Source: Vigna angularis
Taxonomy: Eukaryota; Streptophyta; Magnoliopsida; Fabales; Fabaceae
Assembly: GCF_016808095.1 (NCBI RefSeq)
Contig: NC_068972.1
Span: 24,978,289 to 25,042,288 of the forward strand
Reading direction: 5' to 3'
DNA length: 64,000 nucleotides
The notes beneath the pieces are model-generated. The model worked only from the letters and a program-made list of their open reading frames with translations. It was not told the origin of the DNA and ran no database searches. Shown here piece after piece: positions 13,401-22,001 of this stretch. The position numbers and the translations under genes were made by a program. Numbering within the stretch: position 1 is the first letter of the stretch; each line of letters begins with the position of its first letter.

Positions 13401-13895
13401 CATCAAATTGTGGTGTGTATGTGAAGGGCCTAACAGAGGGTTGTTATGATGATTTCTACGGCATCATTCATAAAATATATGAGTTAGAGTACAACAACAC
13501 TACTTCTCCAAACAGAGTAGTACTTTTTTATTGTCAATGGTTTGATCCTTCTAGAGCTGGTACTAGAGTCGATCCACGCTTTAATATTGTCGAACTCAAC
13601 CAGAGATTAAGATATGGACCGTTTGATCCTTTCATTCTACCAACTAATGTCAGACAAGTTTATTATGTGCCATATCCACCATTCCGCAATATTGACAAGC
13701 GTGGTTGGGCCGTAGCAATACAAACCAAGCCTAGAGGTCGCATTGACTCAAATGAGGTTGAGGAAGATGTTGCCTACCAACTTGACTAAATGTCACAACC
13801 ACAAGAAGTTATTGAAGTTGAACGTATAACCGCATTGGTCGACCCTGATGGTGATGGAGATGAATTACAAGCAACAATACAAGGTGATGAAGAAC

Positions 13896-13929
<34 letters not shown>

Positions 13930-14038
13930 AGAAGATGATGATGATGATGACGACGACGAAGAAGAAGACGAAGATGATGATGATAAAGACGATGATGAAG
14001 AAGAAGATGAAGATGAAGATCATGATGATGACGATTGA
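10415..14038 (+). pseudogene. CACTA transposase, TNP2 type (disabled)
   Basis: In the intact family this protein cuts and joins the CACTA ends. The chosen start is the ATG at 10415 after an AACATGG context and a splice acceptor; an ATG at 10355 is in frame but upstream of that acceptor. In order: a transposase-associated domain (HRGWMYDRCYSGRRG onward, residues about 6-88), a zinc-binding CCVNGC...CKFCG segment, and the Transposase_21 core (KPIPLKSMFYLP through MLSGWSMHGRLACPHC). The HNLDVMHTEKNFFDNV region, a DUF4218-like part (AYEAWLGGPVQYRWMYPFER), and after introns at 13026-13098 and about 13183-13258 a DUF4216-like part (13259-13789) follow. Damage: in-frame TGA at 12068-12070 at a conserved Trp, a one-base frameshift near 12563, TGA at 12871-12873, and possibly TAA at 13787-13789 before an in-frame acidic tail (13790-14038). 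Confidence 0.88.
13870..14037 (+). repeat. GAA/GAT/GAC microsatellite encoding an acidic tail
   Basis: Trinucleotide-rich tract of GAA, GAT and GAC codons. Read in the frame of the preceding transposase exon it gives an almost pure Glu/Asp run of about 55 residues. Long ORFs on the other strand and frames here are artefacts of this repeat. Confidence 0.8.
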
Positions 14039-14205
14039 ATGTTGGACATCCATTGTAGCAAATTGAACTATCATTTCAATAGAGTTATCTAAAATACCTT
14101 CTTAAAAGTTGTATGCAATTATTTATACATTTACTTTAAAAACCATTAATCCTTCGTTAATCATTTCTATTTTTTCACTTTATTTGTAACCATTTCAATG
14201 CAGTA

Positions 14206-16021
14206 ATGACAGGACAAGGTTCAGAACGTCCTGATAAAGGAAAGGGGGTTGCAAGGCCTAGAAAGAGGCAACGGCAGGCACCAAAGTATGTACTTAGGGT
14301 GCCTGCTAGACTACCTACCACTGCTGCCGGCAGTACATCATCTGTGGGGCCTCCTCCTACCCCTACAGTACAGCCTCCTACACCTGCAGTAGACCCTACT
14401 CCTACACCTTCAGTAGACCCTATCCTACCCCTGTAGTACACCCTTCTACTACCCCTGCAACAGACCCTCTTCCTCCTCCTGTAATTATAACCCCCACTCC
14501 TCCCCCTGTGGTTATAACCCCCACTCCTGTCCCTGACCCTACTTCTATACCTTCCTCATCTGTTATACCGTCTTCTGACACTGTCAGACCATCTGCTGAT
14601 CAAGATTCAAGTGGTGAAGGTGAATGTCTTGATCCGCCCCTCCATGATCGACCATGGATTGAGCCGTATGGTAAAGGGTAAGTTTTTAATATCTTGATAT
14701 AATTTGATGTTTAAACCCTACTGTAAGAGATGTTTGACTTTTATCCTGCAGGTTTATTCCATCAAGGGTTGCTTCCCAGGCCATCACACGTTCAATTAAG
14801 CAACAACTTCTAAGTCCATGGCCTACTTGGGGAGCAATTCCTGATGACGACAAAAAGCCCTTCTGGCAGCGCTTTCAGGTGAACAATCTATTTAACTAAT
14901 TGTCCCTCTTATTTTACTATGTTCTGTAATCAATGTTTGTTCTCTTTAATGTTACAGATGAAGGTGTAGTGGAAACCTGAACATGAAAGTCAGATACACA
15001 GAAATTTCCACATGAAAGCATCTCATCGACTGTCAGAGATGTTTAGGGATGCCCGCAATGCAGTGGGTGAAATAATTTGGAACTCTTTACTGGCTCATTG
15101 GAATACAATAGAGTTTCGCAATAAATGTGCCAAAGCCCAGAGGAACAGAGCGTCTGAAAGGGGTGGCACCCTGCATACTGGTGGGTCGATCACCATTCAT
15201 GAGCATGCCATTCGTATGGTATAATCTCATTACATAACTTTTTCTTTCATACATAAGTTATGTATATTCTATTTCATATGTACGCTTGTAATTCTTAATT
15301 ATGTTACAGGCACAGGCTCTAGGACGGGCGGTCCATGTTGATGAGGTCTTTGCACAAACTCATGTTCGGAAGGGAACTAATCAATTTGTTGATGAAAGAT
15401 CTCGGAAGACTCATGTAAGCAAATAACACTATTACTATTACTAACTTTTCATTTATGTTATACTATCGTTCCCTGACATTGCTTTTAATGTTTCAACAGG
15501 AAGACTTTTCTACGAGACTTTCACATGTTAGATCTGAACATGAGTCAGCTCCTACACCGGATGATGCCAGTAATGCAGATGATGACATCCGTAGGACACA
15601 GTGCTGGATCGACATCGTTGGTGGGAAGAAAAAAGGACGAGTGTATGGTGCGGGACAGCTTGCTACAAACTATACAGCATCCAGAGGAGGTACTCTGAAG
15701 CACCAGCCTTCTTCTTCCACCAGTACTCCTGACGAGGTCGTTCTTTGCCTCACGCAAGAACTCCGGCAACGTGACCAGGAGATCACTGATCTCAGAGCAG
15801 AGTTTACAAACTTTAAGTCCCTGGTCATGAGAGTCTTGCCTGAAACCTCACAGGACGTACAAAATATCCCTCCGACCCAGCCACGACCCTCCTCATCACC
15901 TGCTGCCACTCAGCAGCCCACATCAGTCCAACCCTCATCAGTCCAACCCACACCAGTCCAGCCATCAGTACAGGAGCAGGATGATGAAGATCATTCTGAT
16001 GATAGTTATGTACATTATTAG
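14206..16021 (+). pseudogene. Second CACTA gene: En/Spm TNPA-like protein (Transposase_24 family), disabled
   Basis: TNPA-like proteins bind the subterminal repeats and help synapse the ends. Five exons are clear from splice sites: 14206-14677, 14752-14878, 14958-15218, 15310-15414 and 15500-16021, each with GT donor and AG acceptor. Exon 1 encodes a basic start then a long Pro/Thr/Val tract. Exons 2-4 encode the conserved core (WPTWGAIPDDDKKPFWQRF, FHMKASHRLSEMFRDARNA, IIWNSLLAHWNT, RGGTLHTGGSITIHEHA). Exon 5 has RTQCWIDIVGGKKKGRVYG and a coiled-coil-like QELRQRDQEITDLRAEF segment, then a Pro/Ser/Gln tail. Damage: a one-base deletion near 14421 in the proline tract, an in-frame TAG at 14964-14969 where Arg is usual before Trp, and an apparent loss of a few residues after DARNA. 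Confidence 0.82.
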
Positions 16022-16357
16022 TTTCATTTTCTTATTACTTGTTACACAAACATTTGGATATTAGAACATTTTTGACTTGATATGATTTCAATGTTAGTTA
16101 GATCTACTTCCAGACTTTGGATGTTAGAACATCCTTTTGTTACATTATTTTATATTTGCACTAATTTATACATTAATGGATGTTCGTTGGATTAATTGAT
16201 GTTCAATGGATATTGATAATTGATTGCATCTTTGAGATGCACATTATGCATGTTTGTATGTGCTTGAAAACTGATATGCAGGTCTGTTTGTAATTGAAAT
16301 TTGATATACAGGTCTGGGTTGCACAAGAAATACCATTGCTCTGAAACCTTCTCTGCA

Positions 16358-16740
16358 ATTTACCGAAGGCTTTTGCCCTTCAGTACATGCCCACAGTAGG
16401 TCATTACCGAAGGCTTCTGCCCTTCGGTAAATACCCTCGTATGGTCATTACCGAAGGCTTTAGCCCTTCGGAAATTACCGAGGGCTTTTGCCCTTCGGTA
16501 ATTACCGAAGGCTTTTGGCCCTCGGTAATTACCGAAGGCTTTTGACCCTCGGTAATTACCGAAGGCTTTTGGCCCTCGGTAATTACCGAAGGGCAAAATC
16601 CCTCGGTAATTATTAGCGACAAGAGATTTACCGAAGGATTTTTGGCTGTCGATAAGCCTTCGGTAAACACCCTTTATCGACGGCTTATGGCAATTTCCGA
16701 GGGCTTCTGGCCTTCGGTAATGCCCAACTTTTTTGTAGTG
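16358..16740 (-). repeat. Right terminus and subterminal tandem repeats of the 14-kb CACTA element
   Basis: About ten roughly 27-bp units of ATTACCGAAGGCTTTTGGCC type run in tandem and in inverted orientation up to the terminal TTTTTTGTAGTG (16729-16740). The array is longer and more regular than at the left end. Minus-strand ORFs across it only read the repeat. Confidence 0.85.
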
Positions 16741-17375
16741 AGTGTTGTTTGGTACGATCATATTTTTAAAATTGTTACATATAACACGGTTTTTTCCTTC
16801 AGTTTATTTTCATAATACTCTATACCACGATTTTATATGTGTTACCTTTGGATTTAAACTCACATTTATTAAAATATTGTTTTATACGAAATAAATTCTT
16901 TTAATTTTGTATAGATTTCTTATACTACACTTTAAGATGAAAATTTGTTATATATTTTCAAATCACTATTACAGAACTATATGTCACACAATCTTAAGTG
17001 TGAACAACATATTAAGTATGAACAACATATTAAGTGTGAACAATATTTTTATAATACTTTGTACCGATCAAATTAGTTAAAAGGATTCATAATAACAATA
17101 AAATTTAAGTTAATAATACAACAACATACTAAAATACTAACCAATTTAAAGATTAAAAAAAATAGTCATTTTAGATATCAATTTATAAACTAAAAATTAT
17201 TAATATTTAAAATAATCTCTATTATGAATAAAAAAGAAACATAATTGAATTATAAATTGGTCACTAAATTAATCTCTAACATTAACTACTTGGTTTTGGC
17301 TACTAAAGAAATTAATTTCTAAATTGGTCACTTAATTGGAAACCAATTTAGACATTAGTATCTTAAGTAGTCACT
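16741..17375. other. AT-rich spacer with short tandem repeats
   Basis: No genes. Three near-identical 18-bp units (TTAAGTGTGAACAACATA) lie in tandem at about 16993-17046. From 17150 to 17370 there are recurring AATTGGTCACTAAATTAAT-like phrases resembling a degenerate repeat element, family not identified. Confidence 0.5.
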
Positions 17376-17840
17376 AATTTAGGAACTTTCATATGATTAA
17401 ATGGTTTTTACTATCAATTGAGAATGTACTTTGATTGATTAGCTTTTAATTTGGTTAGGAGATTTAAGACTCGACATGATTAAACACAATAGGATTTGAT
17501 TGAGAATGTACTTTGGTTGAATTCATTGTGAATAATCTAGAAAGGTTTTGCATTTGATTGAGAATTTACTTTGGTTAAATGCATGATCGCCCTCAAATTA
17601 ATTAAGAATGTACTTTAATTAATTTAAAACTTAAATAATAATCAATTGAACAATTATCTGTGAATAACCGATGATGAATCTATCTTGGAAAAGCAGTGGA
17701 ATTAGCCTATTTCATCATAACTGTTTTTAAGTTTCTTATTTGTTCTTTAAACCTTCTCCAAACATCATTTTTATTCTTGAACATTGCATTGCATTCATAA
17801 GATTCAAATATTAAAAGGCAATTCCGTATTCGTTGGGAGA
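17376..17840 (+). mobile_element. LTR fragment of an Athila-like retrotransposon (plus orientation)
   Basis: This stretch matches, in inverted orientation, bases about 22036-22600 of the solo LTR described below. Shared phrases include GGAACTTTCATATGAT, GAATAATCTAGAAAG, AATTAATTAAGAATGTA and ATTCGTTGGGAG / ATTCGTAGGGAG. It therefore belongs to the same retrotransposon family. No gag or pol follows it, so it is an isolated fragment. Confidence 0.6.
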
Positions 17841-19044
17841 CGACTCAGGGTTACTTTAACCCTATCTACTTTCTTGAATACTACTTGGCAATACTGAAGT
17901 TGCCTTGAAAAGTAGTATTAATTTGATAGCTTCAACGACAGCCTATTAATAGGTCTTCCAGATCTTTGAGTAGCCTGCAAAAATAAATAGCAATTACTCA
18001 ATACTTCATCAAAAATTAAAAAATTGATGAAGATTACAGGAAGTATATATCCATAGTAAAAAGTGAAAGCATCGTGATTCTTACCACTCACTCTTGTTCA
18101 TGCGCATTGCTCTTAGATTTCAATAACTTATTATTAATTCTTGGATAATATGCAAAAAACAATTTAAAAATATTTCTTAATTGTAGAAATATAACGAAAA
18201 TGTGTCCAATATAAATTACCTAAATCATACCAAGATGAAGAAAGTAATAACATCGCGCAAGTACGCAAGCATGGTTTGGATTCTTTAAGCCATCATATAG
18301 TAATAACATTTCAACTGTCCTTGTGAAGTTAAGAAAAAAATTAACAAGTGATGGGATCACTCCTCTCTCACTAATACCCAACTACCAAATACAGACATTA
18401 AACATAAAATATTTATGCATTTTTAAGTTCTGCATCCAAACCAAATGGACTAAGAAATTCATGTCTGCAGCAGAGAGTAAAAACATTTCCCGAATATGTT
18501 CAATATAATATTGCAAGGAAAATTAGCACCGGGGCCTCAAAATTTATGAGCCAGCCTGTCCAATCACATCATAATACCACAGTTCTGATTTCCCAAAGAA
18601 GCTAAGATGTAGACCAGTTACCCAACTGTTGAGAAATAATCACAAGGACTTGCACAGTTGAATGAGAACCCATTTTACTCCACTCCATTTGAAGATGCAG
18701 GAGTTTACATTTCTCTTCTGTTTTGAATGGATTGTTCAACAATATACCTGTTATCATCATAACACCAACCATTATACAAAAAGAAAGGAGAACATATAAC
18801 TAGAGGTTTGTTTGAGATAACCCAAACAACTCACTAATCTTGGAGACCAAGATTTTTTATATAATAACTGCTATTATTCTAAGTGTAGCCTGCAAAAATA
18901 AATAGCAGCTACTCAATACTTCATCAAAAATTAAAAAGCTGATGAAGATTACAGGCAGTATATATCCATAGTAAAAAGTGAAAGGATCATGATTCTTACC
19001 ACTCCTGTTCATGCGCATTCCTCTTAGATTTCAATAACCTATTA
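17841..19044. repeat. Region with a 165-bp direct repeat (17972-18143 and 18886-19050)
   Basis: Both copies begin GTAGCCTGCAAAAATAAATAGC and run through a GATGAAGATTACAGG...CATGCGCATT...TTATTAATTC segment with about 90 percent identity, about 915 bp apart. The right copy abuts the phosphoglycerate-mutase-like pseudogene, so these may be duplicated intron sequence of that gene. No coding region is supported between the copies. Confidence 0.65.
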
Positions 19045-19389
19045 TTAATTCAAAGAAGTAAACAAAATGAATATTTCAATTGACGAGAATATTACCATTG
19101 ACGAGCATATTTCCATTAGGCCGTGAGACATGATGTCTAAGTTCATCTCTATTTTCCTCTCCTCGAGTGGCTGATACCTTCCAATATTAATATATGTTAT
19201 CAACCACAAGTATAAAACTCTGCATTCATAACTTTGATTCCAGAACAACATATACGTATTAATATTACCAGTGATTCTATCATACACATAAGCCGCGGAT
19301 TCTCCATCTGGAAATCCGTAGAAGAAACAGCCATAAACCTGTCGAAGTGCCTTTTCCACTCGCATCTTTTCTCTGTTTTGAAAATTCAC
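19045..19389 (-). pseudogene. Fragment of a phosphoglycerate-mutase-like (histidine phosphatase superfamily) gene
   Basis: The minus-strand frame starts MNFQNREKMRVEKALRQVYG and continues CFFYGFPDGESAAYVYDRITG. After a gap it reads NIGRYQPLEERKIEMNLDIMSHGL. This matches the central part of plant phosphoglycerate-mutase-like proteins of the AT74 type: a NFQ...REKMRVEKA segment, then FPNGESAADVYDRITG, then the SHG around the second catalytic histidine. Between RITG and NIGRY the frame reads through intron-like sequence (donor GTAATATT at the RITG junction), and the short coding stretch expected there is missing. The first catalytic RHG motif and everything after SHGL are absent. It is therefore a truncated, probably transposon-scattered copy. 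The 165-bp direct repeat adjoins its 3' side. Confidence 0.72.
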
Positions 19390-20429
19390 TTTTGAATCAC
19401 CAAAAGTATATATTCGTTCCTCTTCTCTCTCGTAAGATTCTCATTGTGCCTGATGATCATAGCCAGTCGGCAGCCATCCACAACGAACCTACCATGCGCC
19501 TCCAGCAGCAATCACCGCAACTTAGCACCACCACTAATCATCTTCACCGTCAATGTCGTCGTCATCAAACCCTAATTCGCACCACCACCATCAACACAGA
19601 CGTGCAATTAGAAAAACCTCAATCAAAAGTCGTCACACTCATCTTCTTCACCAGAAACCTCCATTGACGCACCATCACGAAGCTCTGTTCATCACCACCT
19701 TGCGTCGTCGCCAACCTCCATGTTCGTCTCTATGGCGCAACCCCGTTCAACCTCCATTCATCATCAGGCAACTTCAACCTGCAAAATCAAACCAAACCCA
19801 AAAATAGATAAATCCCAAATCCCAAATCCCAATTCGCAAACGCTAACCCCTAAATTGCAAGAACAATTTGCAAGCACAGAAACCCCAACTTTAGGCCACC
19901 CATCTGCAGAGAAGAACAGAAACCCAGAATCCCAAAATCAAAAACCCTTGCCGCGAAATCGCCTCCCTCCTAGCGAGACCGAACTAGCAACGAGAAGGGA
20001 AAGAGAGTCTCCCCTCCCTATGAAAACCGCGTCTGAACGGGAAAAGAAAGAAGGGAAGAAGAGAGCCTCCCCTCTCTTGTCAAAGACGAACTTAAAACGG
20101 AAAAAGAAAAAGGAAGAAGAACGGTCAGTGTGCCACCACGAGTCACCACGAACGAACGCCGCCTGGTCGCGCCATCTCCCCAACGTTGTCTTCATCACAA
20201 CGAGGCCATTGCACGAGCCAGAGATAACCCCCAAGATTGGGTGGTCCGCAAAAAGAAGAATAAGAAACCAAAATTAGGGAAGAAAAAAAAACATGAAGGC
20301 CAAGGGTTTCCAAAGTTCTGATGGCTCTTGGGAGGAAATAAAGAAGATTACATAGGGTTAAGAGATCCAGAAAAGTCCCACTACCTCGGCTCTTAGCTTG
20401 ACCAGTGCCTAAACATTTAAGTAATGCCA
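19390..20429. other. GC-richer stretch with Pro/His/Arg-rich chance ORFs; no recognised gene
   Basis: Several overlapping ORFs of 60-185 codons occur on both strands (for example 19720-20277 plus), but they are low-complexity, overlap one another, and show no domain I recognise. The sequence resembles filler inside legume transposons. A host-gene 5' region cannot be excluded. Confidence 0.4.
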
Positions 20430-20835
20430 TTTTCGAAATTTAATTTACCCTATATGCCTCGGTTAGGCGCCCACCCGAAGCCTAAAGACCCTATGTGCCT
20501 CGGTTTCAAGAAACCGAGGCCGTATCTAATCTTGGGAGTATCTCAGAGGGAGCAGGTTTTTAGCAGGCATATATGCCTCGATGACTGTAAGAACCGAAGT
20601 AGTAGCTTCTTTAGTCATTTCTTTAATCATTTCGCAGTGGTAGCAGGATATAGCACAGGTGTCAGTTGAAAAGCTTGAGTTATAGGCCTCGTTTTTTGGT
20701 GATAACTGAGTTAGTGTCTTTGTCTCTCAAAACGTGACAGCTGAAAGAGGGGTTATATGCTTGGGTTAGCCCTAGAAACCGAAGTAGTATGGGTTTTAGG
20801 CTGCTAGTCTATAGGAATCGAGGCATATAGAGTGG
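20430..20835. repeat. Cluster of dispersed ATATGCCTCGG / AAACCGAGG motifs
   Basis: At least eight copies of a GCCTCGGTT-like core appear in both orientations, some as GGTTTCAAGAAACCGAGG inverted pairs. The last is CGAGGCATATAGAGTG near 20835. The pattern resembles the subterminal region of a DNA transposon, but I found no matching opposite end in the window. Confidence 0.5.
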
Positions 20836-21256
20836 TTAGAATTACAAGATTATATTGTTATCACAATAAGATTAAACACTTACTTAAGTAAGGTAAATGG
20901 GTCACTAGCCTAAGCTTAGGCCTATCCAGGTAAGGGTCCACAAGCATAAAAAATTATATTATAAATAGCATAACGATCAAGGTAATTTATTTATGTTCTC
21001 AATAAATACACATTTAATGCTCTGCTAAAGTGAGAGACTGACTTAAGTGTCAGAATGTCTTTTACACGCAAAATTCTCATTCATCTTACGAAAGATGAGT
21101 GTTGAGAAGGAGGAGGACAAGCACTTTGGAGATTGAATTTTGGAGACATTAGAGGAATCGTTGAAGTCTTTACAAGTACGTCTTCGGCTCTATAAGAACA
21201 ATTGGCGTCTACCGTGAGGCCAAGTAGTATTTTGTGAAGAAACTCTTAATTCAATT

Positions 21257-22001
21257 ATGGAAGCAAACACTATGGTATCCACAAGGAGCAAAGTGGTTAG
21301 GGATAGAGAGATGCAAGACCCTTCTGCGTTGAAATAGCCACTATAGAAATGGATGCCTTAGAGAAAAGAATGCAAGGTTGAAAACGAGGGATGAGCTCGA
21401 GTTCATGATCGACAAGGAAAAGGAGAAAGGAGTTGCTAACAACTCGATCTCGGTGCAAAAAACTCCTTGCACCGTTCCTATCCACGAAAATGAAGAAGAT
21501 AGTGAGTACAACCTCACTCCCAATATGCACCACTCCTTGATAGTCGAAGGCAACCGCTAACGTCCCTTCATAGATGACATCACCGACACTCCCCTTCATA
21601 AGTAATGAAATGCTCTTACTTAAGACCGATATGATGGTAGCACCGACCTAGATGAACATGTGGTTGTCTACATCACTCAAGTTAGTTTGTACTCGATTGA
21701 CAATGAACTCATGTGCAAGGCCTTCACTTCCACTCTCATGGAGAACAACCCCGAAATAGTTTACTCGCCTCTCCCCTTATTCAATTGACTGCTTTGACAT
21801 GTTGGTGTCACCCTTCACCACCTAGATCGCCATGAGCCACCATCATCATCTCACCCACCAAACGTCAACATGGAAAGGTAATGTAGGTACCACTACAACA
21901 ATGGTCACATAATAGGCGAGTGCACCACCCTTAGGGATAAGGTTAAAGAGTTGGTATGAGTTTGACACTTGAAGCGATTTGTTAGGCACCACGACGAAGG
22001 G
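21257..22001 (+). pseudogene. Tat-like gag remnant
   Basis: It starts at the ATG at 21257 shortly after the primer site. Read across several frames it retains two gag landmarks: a fragmentary capsid-like segment around 21700-21800, and near the end the CRYHYNNGHIIGECTTLRD pattern typical of the gag C-terminus in this lineage (21880-21945). Multiple stops and shifts rule out function. It ends abruptly at AAGGG, where the solo LTR begins. Confidence 0.65.

Larger units (their letters stand above)
2685..16740 (+). mobile_element. CACTA (En/Spm) DNA transposon, 14.06 kb, full length but coding-defective
   Basis: The left end is CACTACAAGAAATTGG (2685). The right end, read inverted, is CACTACAAAAAAGTTGGG (ends 16740). 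Both ends carry subterminal arrays of ACCGAAGGC / GCCTTCGGTAA motifs in both orientations. Between them lie the two genes expected of a plant CACTA element, in the expected order and strand: a TNP2-type transposase (10415-14038) and an En/Spm TNPA-like protein (14206-16021). The flanking trinucleotides are CGT (2682-2684) and AGT (16741-16743), a 2-of-3 match to the 3-bp duplication CACTA elements make, so the insertion is probably old. The 3.5-10.4 kb interior is long and non-coding and carries a captured host-gene fragment and a nested mini-CACTA. Both proteins are broken, so mobility would need a transposase supplied in trans. Confidence 0.88.

Noticed and set aside
13848..14074. Lys/Met-rich and Ile/Phe-rich ORFs on alternative frames
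   Set aside because: They are shadows of the GAA/GAT microsatellite that encodes the acidic tail.
16360..16761. Long minus-strand ORFs (133 and 88 codons) with repeating YRGPKAFGN-type residues
   Set aside because: They only read the CACTA right-end tandem repeats; both frames are open because the unit length is a multiple of three.
19347..20321. Overlapping plus-strand ORFs rich in His, Arg, Thr and Pro
   Set aside because: They overlap each other and opposite-strand ORFs, are low-complexity, and show no domain or splice logic.
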